NCBI RefSeq assembly: GCF_004664715.2
Contig: NC_051075.1
Coordinates: 88,450,709-88,514,708, forward strand
DNA length: 64,000 bases
Direction of reading: 5' to 3'
Origin: Peromyscus leucopus
Lineage: Eukaryota; Chordata; Mammalia; Rodentia; Cricetidae
How positions within the stretch are numbered: position 1 is the stretch's first letter; the number at the start of each line of letters is the position of its first letter. A program made the translations under genes and the position numbers. Shown here in pieces: positions 21,915 to 32,190 of this stretch. The notes under the pieces were generated by a model. That model was not told the origin of the DNA. It made no database searches and saw only the letters and a list, made by a program, of their open reading frames with translations.

Positions 21915-22458
21915 TGTGGTGATATATTATGTACCCTAATAAATTTGCCTGAAGATCAGAGAGCAGAACAAGTTACTAGATTAAACATAGATGCCAGGCA
22001 GTGGTGGCACACACCTTTAATCCTAGCACTCGGAAAGCAGAGATCTGTCTGGATCTCTGTGAGTTCAAAGCCACCCTGGACTACACGAGATTGACTCAGT
22101 CTAGAAGAGAAAACAGAGCCAGGCAGTGATGGCACACGCCTTTAATCCCCTAGCACTTGAGATCTCACACCTTTAATCCCAGTACTGGGAAGTACACACC
22201 TTAAATCCCAGGAAGTGATGGCTGGGTGGAGAAATGTATATAAGGCATGAGGAGACAAGTACTAAAGGCTTTTTGGTAGAAGCATCCCTTTCAGCTAGAG
22301 GCTTTTTTGGCTGGAGGATTTCAGCCAGAGGATTCGTGGAGTTGGTGAGGTGAGACGTGGCAGTGGCTTGTTCCTTTGTCTCTCTGATCTTTCAGCATTC
22401 ACCCCAATATCAGGCTCTGAGTTTCTTATTTAAAGACTATATTAGAATTCGTGTTACA
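21915..22458 (+). mobile_element. Solo LTR carrying several B1-like modules, exact 6-bp TSD
   Basis: It starts TGTGGTGATATATTATGTAC and ends GAATTCGTGTTACA, flanked by CTGGAC at 21909-21914 and 22459-22464. It is the same family as 11462-11955. It has B1-derived text repeated three or four times (CACACACCTTTAATCCTAGC, CACGCCTTTAATCCCCTAGC, CACACCTTTAATCCCAGTAC, CACCTTAAATCCCAGG) before a TATATAAGG box. Confidence 0.85.
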
Positions 22459-22864
22459 CTGGACTGCACAGTGGCATCCTGCCTCAAAATCAGTACAAAG
22501 AACGGCAACAAAAGGCAGGAATCCAAGCTCGTGCCTTTATGCCAACATTCAGTAATGTTGAGTCGGGATCGTAAATTTGAAGCTAGTCTGGGCTACATAG
22601 TGAGCTCCTTGCTTAGAAACAAAACAACTCTACAGATAGCTTCACCAGCAAATTCTACCAAACATTTAGAGAAGAATGAATGCCATGCTTTCACAAACAC
22701 GTCCAAAGGACAGAAGACAAGAAAACACTAACATCATTCTATAAAGCTAATGCTATCCGAATGCCGAAACCAGTCAAAGACATGAAAAGAAAACTGAAGA
22801 CTACTGAAGACTAATACATCTGGAGATGCATAGTGGAGATTTGTCAAAAAAACAAAAAAACAAA

Positions 22865-23000
22865 AAACCAGCTGGGCATGGCAGTGCACCTCTGCAATCC
22901 TAGCACTTGGGAGGTGGAAGCAGGAGGGTTAGAAGTTCAAGGCTACCTTCAGCTAGATAGTGAGTTGGAGGACAGCCTGGCCTATTTGAGACCCTGTTTT
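22865..23000 (+). repeat. B1 SINE
   Basis: GCTGGGCATGGCAGTGCACC through GCCTGGCCTATTTGAGACCC, with an A/C-rich segment before it. Confidence 0.7.
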
Positions 23001-23099
23001 AAAACAAAACATCCTAAGACAGAAAACACTATTTACGGGGGTTTCAACAATTATCAACTCACAGACAAACCTATTTCATCTATACCTGTACTTTGCTCC

Positions 23100-23102
<3 letters not shown>

Positions 23103-23153
<51 letters not shown>
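23103..23153. repeat. (CA)n microsatellite
   Basis: About 25 CA units without interruption. Confidence 0.95.
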
Positions 23154-23155
<2 letters not shown>

Positions 23156-23199
23156 TATTTTAAAAGCAAAGCCCAGAAACCATTTCTTCTGTAAATATT

Positions 23200-23366
23200 G
23201 TTTTTTTTTAATATTTTTATTTATTTTCTTGTTTGTGTGAGGGTGTCAGATGCCCTACAAGTGGATTACAGACAGTTGTGATCTGCCATGTGGGTGCTGG
23301 GAATTGAACCCAGGTCCTCTGGTAGAGGAGCCAGTGCTCTTAACCACTGCACCATCTCTCCAGCGC
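23200..23366 (-). repeat. B2/B3 SINE, minus orientation
   Basis: A T-rich start is followed by GCCATGTGGGTGCTGGGAAT and CACCATCTCTCCAGCGCC, the reversed B2 head. Confidence 0.8.
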
Positions 23367-23489
23367 CCCCCCATAAATATTGTTTATTACTCCAAAAGAT
23401 AAGGATTCTACAAAAACATGATTCTGATCCCATTATTACCACCCCTAATCTTTAAATAATACCTTAATATAATCAAATATCCTGTGTTT

Positions 23490-23568
23490 ACATCTTGGTG
23501 CTGGGTGGTATACATGCTATACAAGTATTCTATATCCCCAGCCCTGGATTTACATTTTCCCTGGTTGT

Positions 23569-23622
<54 letters not shown>

Positions 23623-23805
23623 TGTGTGTGTGTGTGTGTCTGTGTGTGTGTGTTGTGTCTGTGTGTGTGTCTGTGTGCATGTGTGTGTACAGTACTCCCA
23701 ATCTTCCCTTGAATTGCTCTGTAGCTGAGGATAACCTTGAACTCTTGACCCTCCTGCTTCCACCTCCCAATAGAGGGGGTTACAGTGTGTGCCACATGGC
23801 CAGAT
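23490..23805 (-). repeat. Compound (GT)n/(TCTG) tract within SINE remnants
   Basis: GT repeats with periodic TCTG interruptions span about 23573-23690. An ID-like piece lies on the left and a reversed B1 (ACCTTGAACTCTTGACCCTC) on the right. Confidence 0.75.
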
Positions 23806-24159
23806 ACTGCTGTAACTTTTTAATAGCGATTTTGTTCAAACCAATATCTACACATTCTACTTGGTTTACCTATTGAATTTCCACATAGTTTCAAGCTTCC
23901 CTTCACTCTTTTGTTTTTCTTCCAGTTTTCTGAAGAAATGATACAATGTTAGGCGTGTAGCTTGCTACAGGAAGAAATGCTGAGATGCCTGCTACAGTCT
24001 GGATTCTGCTGGTGGAATTATAGGGTGTCATTTAACATGTTCACTATTATACAGTGACTCAATTTTAGGTGATTGCTGCCAATTCGGCTATAAATATGAT
24101 TTAATCCGTCTGTCATCAACATGCTGTTGCTCTTGTAGTCCTTAATAATGGCTGCACCC

Positions 24160-24360
24160 TTTGTAGCATTCTTGAAGCTAGTGATCTCATCCGATCTTCC
24201 TAACAACAACCCCATATGGTTCTTATTATTATCCCTAATCTAGAGATGAAGAACACAAAGCTTAAAGAGGTTAAGGAATTTTGACTACAGTTAATTCACC
24301 AGTAAATACCTGGGCTCAAACTCTATCTGATGTTAAAAACCCATCTTGTTATCCATTGTA
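24160..24360 (+). repeat. MIR element
   Basis: TTATTATTATCCCTAATCTA followed by GAGATGAAGAACACAAAGCT, AAAGAGGTTAAGGAATTTTG and CTGGGCTCAAACTCTATCTG follows the order of the mammalian MIR consensus. Confidence 0.7.
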
Positions 24361-24499
24361 TGATAATGTCCCCTCACATCTCTTTGCCTGAGGCTCATGA
24401 TGGTTGGTTGTTTTAAGACTCTAGGAAGTACTCTTTCAGTCTAGCTAAAAAAAACTTTTACATTTCATATCCTAAATAACACTTGAGATGCTTTCAGCT

Positions 24500-24860
24500 C
24501 CAAGTAATAGAAAACCTGCCAGCCCACTCCCAAATAACCACACAGAGAATTATAGTTAATTATAAACGCTTGGTCAATAGCTTAGGCTTGTTACTACCTA
24601 GCTCTTACAACTTAAATTAACCTATATTTTTTTATCTATGTACTACCGCATGTCTCAGTACCTTTTTTCAGCACAGGGCAAGTTCATCTTGCTTCTCCCT
24701 GCGTCTCCTGCAACTCTGCCCTTCTTCATCCCCATACTTTTCCTCTGTCTACAGTTCCACCTAACCTCTTCCTGCCTAGCTATTGGCCATTTAGCCCTTT
24801 ATTAATCCAATGAGAGCAACACATCTTCAGTGTACAAAAAGACTATGCCATAACACTCAA
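24500..24860 (-). mobile_element. LTR remnant related to 48738, 51030 and 54117 copies
   Basis: Shared blocks are CACAGAGAATTATAGTTAAT, AGCTCTTACAACTTAAATTA and CCTAGCTATTGGCCATTTAG (minus-strand LTR). I could not find a clear TG...CA boundary with matching flanks, so the ends are approximate. Confidence 0.6.
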
Positions 24861-25400
24861 CAGTAAGGATATTTATTATCTCACACAACAAGAAAGCTAC
24901 AAGTAGGTCAACACCCAGGGTGGTTGGCTTACTGACTCAACAACAGCATTGCAGATCCCAGGCCATTCTGTCTCTTCCCTTGGACATCATCAGTGTGTTT
25001 TTGCCCTTCAGCTAGAACTTCTGATGGTTATAAGATGGCCATTCCAATAGCCCCATGGAACTACTTCCTTCATGGATGATGGCATGTTTCTCTATGCCTC
25101 TCTGTGTAAGGGCAAGAAGCTCCTTGACACGGGAGAGGAGACAGGAGCAATGCTAAGAGCCAGAAAGTGAGGAAAAGTGCTGGGAAATGCTGTCTTCTGC
25201 ACGTAGCTGTTGCTCTCGTGAACCCACTGTAGTTATTATTTCCTGTGAGATCAAGCCAACAAAATCAGTATTTCAGCACACAGCACTAATTGGATGCAAT
25301 GAGGGGGTACACAATAGTGAGAGGGGGACATATTGGGAGGTATCTGGAAGGAGTAGGAGAGAGTTAGAGATGGATAAACATTATTAAAAATTTACATCAT

Positions 25401-25544
25401 GCCGGGCGATGGTGGTGCACGCCTTTAATCCCAGCACTCGGGAGGCAGAGGCAGGAGGATCTCTGTGAGTTTGAGGCCAACCTGGTCTACAAAGCGAGTT
25501 CCAGGAAAGGCGCAAAGCTACACAGAGAAACCCTGTCTCAAAAA

Positions 25545-25582
<38 letters not shown>
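25401..25582 (+). repeat. B1 SINE with (GA)n tail
   Basis: The B1 starts GCCGGGCGATGGTGGTGCAC and ends CCTGTCTCAAAAAACC. Its tail has turned into a GA microsatellite (25550-25581). A second short CTCAAAAAACC piece and GGA-rich text follow. Confidence 0.9.
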
Positions 25583-25584
<2 letters not shown>

Positions 25585-25894
25585 CTGTCTCAAAAAACCA
25601 AAGAAGGAGAAGGAGGAGGGGAGGGAGAAAGAGGAGAAGAGGAAGAAAATAGAATGGATGTGGGACAGGCAACCAATAATACCGCTACCGGCTCCCACGG
25701 GGGTGTGCTACACATTCCTTCGTGAATAATTAAAACACTTCCTTGTAACTACTGCATTTTTATTTTCTACTGTCTGACATTTTCTGCCGCGTGTCCACTT
25801 CTTCATCTGCAGGAAGAGGCTACACCAGACGATCTGCAATCTAGCAGTTCTACTTTATTCTACATCTGCACAGTCCAGAAAGCAGTTGAGGTGC

Positions 25895-26605
25895 CGGAGA
25901 ATTGACTCCATTGGTAAAGTGTTTGCTGCACAAGCCTGAGGATCTGGGCTTGATCCTCAGCACCCACGTAAAATGACAGCTGTGGCAGTGAGTGAGTACC
26001 TGTGACCCCAAGGCTGGGAAGGCAGAAACAGGGGCTCACTGACCCGCCCCAGTCCCAAAAGAGAATCTGTTTCAGAAGAAAAAAAAAAAAAGATAGATGG
26101 TGTTAATGTGCTGACCGGCCCCTTAAAATCCCGCCCCTTGGCGCTGCCCTGCATCCAGACATAAAAGCCTCATTTTAAGGAAAAACCCCTTCCCCTTCCT
26201 CTCTCTCTTCTGCTTTTCCCTCCTTCCCCGCCATAAGGTGTGCACACCTCTGCTTTCCCTTCTCTCTTCCTCTCTCCTTCTGTCCCTATCTTTCTCTTTC
26301 TAATAAACTCTTTCTACATGAATGAAGCGCCCGGGTTGTAAATAAATGGCCACCGCCACCGCCACCACCACCGCCATGCCTGCATGGCGTGTCTCGCCAG
26401 CCACCCTCCCCTGCATCTGCCCTGCATGCCAGCATGTTTTCCCTCACACGTGGGATACCCTGGCCCAGCCAGCTGGGGGTCCACCGCATGATATATCATA
26501 ACAGATGGCACCTGAGGAATGACACCCAAGGTTGACCTCCAGCCTCCACATACACATACAGATATGTGCATGCACACCTGCACACACATGCACACACACA
26601 TGGAG
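25895..26605 (+). repeat. B4-type SINE split by an LTR
   Basis: The first half (GCTGCACAAGCCTGAGGATC to a poly(A) run) occupies about 25895-26100. The second half (GACACCCAAGGTTGACCTCC to CA-rich text) occupies about 26504-26605. The LTR at 26101-26503 lies between them. Confidence 0.7.
26101..26503 (+). mobile_element. Solo LTR with 5-bp TSD
   Basis: It starts TGTTAATGTGCTGACCGGCC and ends CATGATATATCATAACA. GATGG lies on both sides (26096-26100 and 26504-26508). It has CATAAAAGCC as TATA-like box, a long C/T-rich stretch, AATAAACTCTTTC as poly(A) signal, and a (CCACCG)n-like run near 26349-26376. A 5-bp duplication suggests a class III (ERV-L) or gamma-type family. I cannot name it. Confidence 0.8.
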
Positions 26606-26629
26606 AAAATTAAAGTTTAAGGGCAAAAC

Positions 26630-26765
26630 TAACATAGTGATACAGGCCTGTAATACCAGAATTTGGAAGGTTGAAGCAAGATCAGGAGTTCGAGGTCACC
26701 TTCAGCTAGATACCAAGTTGGAGGCCAGCCTGAGCTATATAAGACCTTTTCTCAAAAGAAAACCA
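26630..26765 (+). repeat. B1-like SINE
   Basis: AGGCCTGTAATACCAGAATT and GGCCAGCCTGAGCTATATAA are diverged B1 phrases with an A-rich end. Confidence 0.6.
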
Positions 26766-26954
26766 TTTTTAACTGGTCTAGAAATGGTCTAGAAATGCTG
26801 GCAAGTTCAAACTAAGTTATAGGTATGACCATGTCCTATCTTCTAAAAATAAAAACAAAAAACAAAAAACCTAGAACATGGCCATTAGTTTTGAAGACTT
26901 ACAAAGACTGGAACCAGTGCTATCTTCCCATCTTCCCATTAATTTATTGTTTAT

Positions 26955-27600
26955 TTTGTTTGTTTGCTTGCTTGGGTTTTTGTTTTTGGTGTTGTTGTTT
27001 TGTTTTGTTTTTTCGAGACAGGGTTTCTCTGTTTAGCTTTGTGCCTTTCCTGGAACTCGTTTTGTAGACCAGGCTGGCCTCGAACTCACAGGGATTCTCC
27101 TGTCTCTGCCTCCTGAGTGCTGGGATTAAAGGCATGCACCACTAGCGCCCTGATTGCTTGGTTTTTTTTTTATTGTTGCCTCTCCCATAGAAAAGGCTGC
27201 CCTGAATACCTGACCCCCCTGCCTCCACCTCCCAAGTGCTCAAACTAAAGGTTTGCACCATCATACCCACTATTTATTTTGTTTGGAATTGTAGCTGTTT
27301 TTGTTTGTTTGTTTTGTGAGATAGGGTCACACTAGGTAGCCTAGCTTTCTGGGAACTCACTGTGTAGACCAGGCTGGCCTTGAACTCACAGATATCCTCC
27401 TGCCTCTGCCTCCTCAGTGTTGGGATTAAAGGTGTGCGCCACCACACTCAGCTGCTATTTTGCTTTTTGAACTAGCATCTCACACTGTAACGAAGGCTGT
27501 CTCGTACTTTACTGTGTAGCCCAGGTTAACCTTAATATCTCAGCAATCCTCCTGCATCAACTACCAAGCGCTAGAATTACAGAATTCCACTACATGGCCC
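26955..27600 (-). repeat. Run of four minus-strand B1-type SINEs
   Basis: Reversed B1 copies lie at about 27010-27153, 27165-27290, 27300-27452 and 27460-27595. The first and third are well preserved (GAGACAGGGTTTCTCTG; CCAGGCTGGCCTTGAACTC). T/G-rich tails precede them. An LTR is inserted at the right edge. Confidence 0.75.
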
Positions 27601-27939
27601 TGTTGTAGAATATTACTTTAACTAGGTGAAGGTGTGTTACATTTGTTTATGTTGTGGAATATTGCTTTAACTAGGTGAAGGTGTGTTACACTTTTTTAAT
27701 TATGTAAAGATGTGTTACATTTGTTTATGTTTCAGAAAGTTACTTTAACTATGTGAAAGTGTGTTACATTTGTTTGTGCTGCATTTGTTTAATTATATAA
27801 AGATGTATTGCATTTGTTTCACTTTGCTTGAGTAAGGCACCTGATTGGTTTAATAAAAAGCTAAACAGCCACTAGCTAGGCAGGAGAGGGATAGGCGGGG
27901 CTGGCAGGCAGAAAGAGTAAGTAGGAGGAAAAAGCTAGG

Positions 27940-27991
<52 letters not shown>

Positions 27992-28352
27992 AGAAGAAGA
28001 AGAAGAAGAGGAGGAGGAGGAGGAGGAGGAGGAGGAGGAGGAGGAGGAGGAGGAGGAGGAGGAGAAGGAGAAGGAGAAGGAGAAGGAGAAGGAGAAGGAG
28101 AAGGAGAAGGAGGAGAAGGAGAGAACGAGGGAGAAAGAGAGGGACATGCCCGGGGCCAGAAGCCAGGCAGCCGCCAGCCAGACATGGAGACAGAAAGAAA
28201 GTAAGGTATACAAAAAGAAAGAAAGGTAGAAAATCCCAAGGCAAAACATAAGGAGAAACAGATTAAAATAAGCTAAGGATGAGCATACAAAACTAATAAT
28301 AGGTATCCGTGTCATGATTTGGGTTGGTGGCCAAAATAAAAACCCTGCTACA
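27601..28352 (+). mobile_element. Solo LTR with expanded GA/GGA microsatellite
   Basis: The LTR starts TGTTGTAGAATATTACTTTA and ends AATAAAAACCCTGCTACA. Near its start an approximately 60-bp unit (CTTTAACTAGGTGAAGGTGT...) repeats. CTGATTGGTTTAATAAAAAG provides a CCAAT-like motif and a poly(A)-type signal. From 27941 to about 28120 the sequence is (GA)n, (GAA)n, (GGA)n and (GGAGAA)n. Flanks TGGCCC (27595-27600) and CAGCCC (28353-28358) would both derive from CGGCCC by CpG decay. The same family at 48738-49201 is 464 bp, so the extra length here is mostly the internal repeats. Confidence 0.75.
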
Positions 28353-28369
28353 CAGCCCAGCTTCTTATC

Positions 28370-28530
28370 AATGTTTGTTTGTTTGTTCTGAGACAAACTC
28401 TTTGTAGCCCAGATGACCTTAAACTTACTATGTAGCTGAGGATGACTTTGAACTTGTGATCCTCCTGCTTCCATCTCCCAAACATTAGAATTATAAGCGC
28501 TAGGTGTGCGTCACCATGCCTAGCTTATTG
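28370..28530 (-). repeat. B1-like SINE, minus orientation
   Basis: GTTTGTTTGTTCTGAGACAA then CCCAGATGACCTTAAACTTA is reversed and diverged B1. Confidence 0.6.
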
Positions 28531-29324
28531 ATTGCTAATGTTAAAAATCGGAAAGTGAAGTATCCTGCCTTCCTTATTTGTATAGCCACTGACATCTACT
28601 TGCTTCTAACCCTCATGGGACAGACAGAGGTTGACTAGATGTTCTTTTTTTCTCAGGCATCTTTAGTGTGACTTCAACATCTTCCCAGAGCCCACACATG
28701 GCTCTCTATCTCTGCTTGGGCTGCCAACTGTGACTACAGTGTAAGAAATCACTTCTGTGTCTGCTTCATTTCATAGACTGCTTCTGAAGTAACGCTCCAT
28801 TCACTGTATCACATGCATCCATTTCTTCATGGAGAACCATGAGATCGCCACAAAAGAAGACAGTCTGCATCCAGCTACCTTTGCTACTCTTGCCTCCAGT
28901 CTGAACAAAGGGGCTCTATTACCTTTAGTTTATGCCTACAACACCTTTCTCTAGTAAGACTGATTTGTAAAAATGATCTGTAAACAGCCCTGTTTTTACT
29001 TAGTAAAAGGCTATGATTTGTAATGATTGCAATGACATATCTGAACAGATATATCAGACATCCTGTCTGTTATATAGATCATTTGGCATAATAAATGCAA
29101 AAGCAAATTTGAGATCCTTATTTAAGCTGGTTTGGTCACACCTTCCATTTCATTTTATTCCTTTCAGAGCACAGTCTTTTCATTCTAAGAAGGGGTGCAG
29201 AGTTATAACTGACCATGGAAACACAGATGTCTCTCAGCAGCCATGATATACCTGTGTTCACCACCCTAGTTTCCAGGGCCTTCAAAGATCAGTTTTATTT
29301 TCTGACTTGACCCCACTGGCCTGC

Positions 29325-29515
29325 TTTTTGTTTGTTTTTAATGTGCATGTTATACGGGTGAGGGTGATCTAGGAGACCAGAAAAGGGCATGAGATACCCC
29401 AAAATTGGAGTCACAGCTGTTGTGCTCTGTCTCTTGTAGGTGCTGGGAACTGAAGTTGTATCCTCTGGAAGAGTAGCAAGTTCTGTTAGTGACCGAGTCA
29501 TGTCTCCAGCCACCC
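29325..29515 (-). repeat. B2 SINE, minus orientation
   Basis: GTGCATGTTATACGGGTGAG followed by AGGTGCTGGGAACTGAAGTT and CATGTCTCCAGCCACC is a reversed, diverged B2. Confidence 0.65.
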
Positions 29516-30524
29516 CTGTTTGGAAATGTACAAAGGGAAATGCTGATATAGCCAGGGGAGAAGGGGAGATGTCCATAATTACTGGCTAAGCTGGATGAGC
29601 CAGAGTAAGTACTACTACCTCTTTGCCTTGAATGACTCTGAATGGATAAAAACTCCCTCTGCCCATCTCACAGGGCAGTTACAAAAATAAAGTAAACACA
29701 GGAATGGGAAAGCGGATTTCTGAACAAATTCAAAGTTGCTGTTATTATTTTCAACTATAGATTTTCCTCTGCCGCGTGTTTTTTTTAACCACATGACTAT
29801 TGCATACCTCACTCCAGACAGCATCCACTCAAGTTCACGCTCATTCGTCCTTTGTCTGATGCAGATTCCATCAGCCCTGCTGCATCCACCTCTTTAGTTC
29901 ATGTTCCTACACTATGTTTCTAAACACAAATCCCACCATACAATGGAATACTGCATGGAGCAACTTGGAAAAACCTCAACACAGCTGTAAAGGTCAAGTA
30001 CCCTAGCAAAGGTTATATACTCAAAGTACCCAACAAGAAGTCAAAAGGAGAGAGACCTAATCAAATTAGAAAATGCCTCTATTGTGCGTGTGGTATAATC
30101 CCAAGCCTCAGGAAACAATCAGAAGGATTATGAGTTCAAGACCAGCTTAGGCTACATTATAAGACCCTGCTCACCCTCAAAAATAAGTTTCTGGAAGGAA
30201 CCCATGTACAATGTACTTCCAAAGCCAGGGATTCGTCCCATCCTACTCTCATGCTTTAGAAACAAGATAATATTCTATGGTTCCTAAGAACAAGGCAGAG
30301 AGAAAAGAGCATTCCACTATATACTCGGGAGAAAGTGAGACAACTAAAAGATCCATGGTAATAAACTCGGGGAGTTTGAACTCTACCCAGTGAGTCGCAG
30401 GCCAATGAGACGCAGCTATCTTTTGCATGGCATTTTTTGTAGGGCCTTCCCATCAGGAGACTGCATCCAAACACTGTCTCTTGTAACCATGGTGAAGGAA
30501 TCCTTATTGTGTGTGCTCTTAGTA

Positions 30525-30650
30525 CAGACAAGCCTGAGGTCATTGACTCCAACCTTGTATCTTTAAGCTGTAAACATTTTACAGATGAGGACCCTGAGTC
30601 TCGAGTCCTGTGCCCTGGGTCACATCTTGTGAAGCCAGCATGTAAGTTTC
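30525..30650 (+). repeat. MIR-like ancient SINE
   Basis: TTGACTCCAACCTTGTATCT and TTTTACAGATGAGGACCCTG follow MIR wording, with GGGTCACATCTTGTGAAGCC as the following block. Confidence 0.5.
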
Positions 30651-30939
30651 CCAACACTCTCAAACCAAAACTTTTATCAAGCTCCCTAAACCTCAGCTTG
30701 CTTTCCCCTCCTCTTCCCTAAGTAATTAATCCATTAATTTAGTCCTTTCCACACCCACGCCAGCCAGTAAATCCTAGGTCAGGCCTGGTCTGTTCCTGAG
30801 CTGGCCTTCACAAGGCAGCACAGAAGGATGCTCACTTGTCCACAATCTTGCCAAGCCTCTGCCACCCACCGCTGTCAGTGATCCCGAGCAGCTCCAAAGC
30901 GCCTACCCAGCTCCCCCAAGCCCAGGCTCCACCTGCCCC

Positions 30940-31530
30940 GCTGCGCACTCGCGAATCTAGCTCCAGACTCTAGGGGAGGACCCAGCGAGACCAGCGCATC
31001 GGAAAGAGAGCCAGCTGCTGCCGGGGCTGGGGTCCTGCTTCGGCGTGGCCACCGCGCACCGCCGGAACTACGCTTCCCAGGCTGCCCCGCTGCAGCCGCG
31101 CGCCCCGCGCCGCGCCCGGCCCGGAGCCGCCTGTTGATCGCAGTGCAAGCCCGGGGCCACGGCGCCGCCCCTGTTGGTCGGACCCGAGCACTCGGAGCTC
31201 TAAAGGCTGTTGCTCAGCACCTTCTGCTTCGGGATGGGTGCAAGCAAGGGTGAGAACCTGGGACGGGAGGGGACTGTCGGGGCAGCCTGTCTGCAGCGCC
31301 CGGGTCCGCAGCTCAGCGGCCGCCGCACCCTGCGTGTCCACGGGAGGATGCTCCATGGCGTGGCACGCGGCCAAGCGCAGCCCGCAGCAGCTTGCACCCG
31401 AGTGGCGGGTGCGCGGGGAGGCGGGGATGGCGAGGGGCGGCCGGGGACGCGTGTGGGTACCGGCTGCATGGTGCCCTGAAGCCCCGCAGCCCCATAGCAC
31501 CGCACACGACACGCAGATGCAGAGAGGGCG
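30940..31530 (+). promoter_or_regulatory. TMOD2: CpG island and probable TMOD2 promoter
   Basis: CpG-rich text spans about 30940-31530 (for example CAGCCGCGCGCCCCGCGCCG near 31094). The next plus-strand gene is TMOD2, whose first exon is untranslated in other mammals as far as I recall. The island may also start minus-strand transcripts, including a possible alternative LYSMD2 first exon. No TATA box was identified. Confidence 0.7.
31130..31249 (+). other. TMOD2: Putative TMOD2 5' UTR exon
   Basis: Within the CpG island, CAAGG|GTGAGA at 31249/31250 is a reasonable splice donor. No coding exon lies before 45306, so an upstream non-coding exon is required. Both its start and the choice of donor are inference. 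Confidence 0.4.
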
Positions 31531-32084
31531 CGGTCTCCCATCGCCCGGGGCTGCGGAGCTTGGGTTTTCCAGGTTGGGCTTTGTTTCCCATTTTCTCCTC
31601 TCCGGCGAACGTGTGATAAGCTCCGGAGTCTGGAGCATCTCGCGGCCTCATTTGAGCAGGAGCCTGGGAAGGGAGGACTCCGGTCGGCTTCTTTCCTGAG
31701 GTCCCCAAAGCTGTCACAGGACGCTTCAGCCTTCACAAAGTCGCCCTTTGCAGGTCCTAGAGAATCTTTTTCCTATTCTTCCTGGTAAAAATCATGCTGG
31801 TTTGTGCCTTCCCCGGGGCTTCCTTGCCTTAACCTGTTGGCCTGCAAAAAAAAAAAAAAAAAAAAACGAAGGTTGGTTTAAAATAGCAATAGTAAAGGTT
31901 TGGGGAATTTTTACTTTAAAATGTCAGAAGGTGGGAAGGTGATGCGGCTAAAATGCAAATTGCAATAAAGAGGCCGAGAACGCCACCGCTTCTTCGGCTC
32001 CTATTAAATATCTGATTCACCATGCGATTGGGAAAGGAGAGAAAAGAACATCAGAGGAGGTATTACAAAAGCATGGTTTCCGTA

Positions 32085-32190
32085 GCATCTCCACCATTGA
32101 GGAAATGTGGGATCCTGGGCCAGACTCTTCACCTCTCTGAGCTGCGTTCTCCGTGTAAAATGGGGTATTTGGTGAAATGGTTTCTGGACC
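32085..32190 (-). repeat. MIR element, reversed orientation
   Basis: CTTCACCTCTCTGAGCTGCG and GTAAAATGGGGTATTTGGTG match the reversed MIR consensus. Confidence 0.7.

Larger units (their letters stand above)
20590..22830. mobile_element. LINE-1 ORF2 remnant with inverted 5' part and nested insertions
   Basis: Bases 20590-21140 read as LINE-1 ORF2 in reverse (TTGTCAAAAGCTTTACAAAC on the plus strand). Bases 21150-21470 and 22620-22830 read as ORF2 in forward sense (CAACAAAACCAAAAGATAGT; CACCAGCAAATTCTACCAAA). A B1-like piece (21480-21595), a B1 (21626-21781), an LTR (21915-22458) and another B1-like piece interrupt the forward part. Head-to-head halves are typical of twin-primed LINE-1 insertion. 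All frames are broken. Confidence 0.6.
16253..30939. other. Intergenic region between LYSMD2 and TMOD2
   Basis: I find no gene here. It holds repeats listed separately, including solo LTRs at 18704, 21915, 26101 and 27601, a rearranged LINE-1 at 20590-22830, long CA/GT tracts and one MIR. The longer stretches without a recognised repeat are 16590-17050, 17200-17430, 18150-18690, 19420-20050, 23810-24160, 24860-25390, 28530-29320 and 29520-30940. If an upstream LYSMD2 first exon exists near the TMOD2 island, this region would be LYSMD2 intron. Confidence 0.6.

Noticed and set aside
24500..24860. Complete solo LTR with defined ends
   Set aside because: Homology to the other LTR copies is clear, but no TG...CA ends with matching 6-bp flanks could be found, so only a remnant is claimed.
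27850..28474. Three overlapping minus-strand frames with Ser, Leu or Pro runs
   Set aside because: They are translations of a GA/GGA microsatellite inside an LTR.
31200..31738. Several overlapping frames (up to 222 codons) in the TMOD2 CpG island
   Set aside because: Stop codons are rare in GC-rich DNA. The frames overlap on both strands and none resembles a protein I know.
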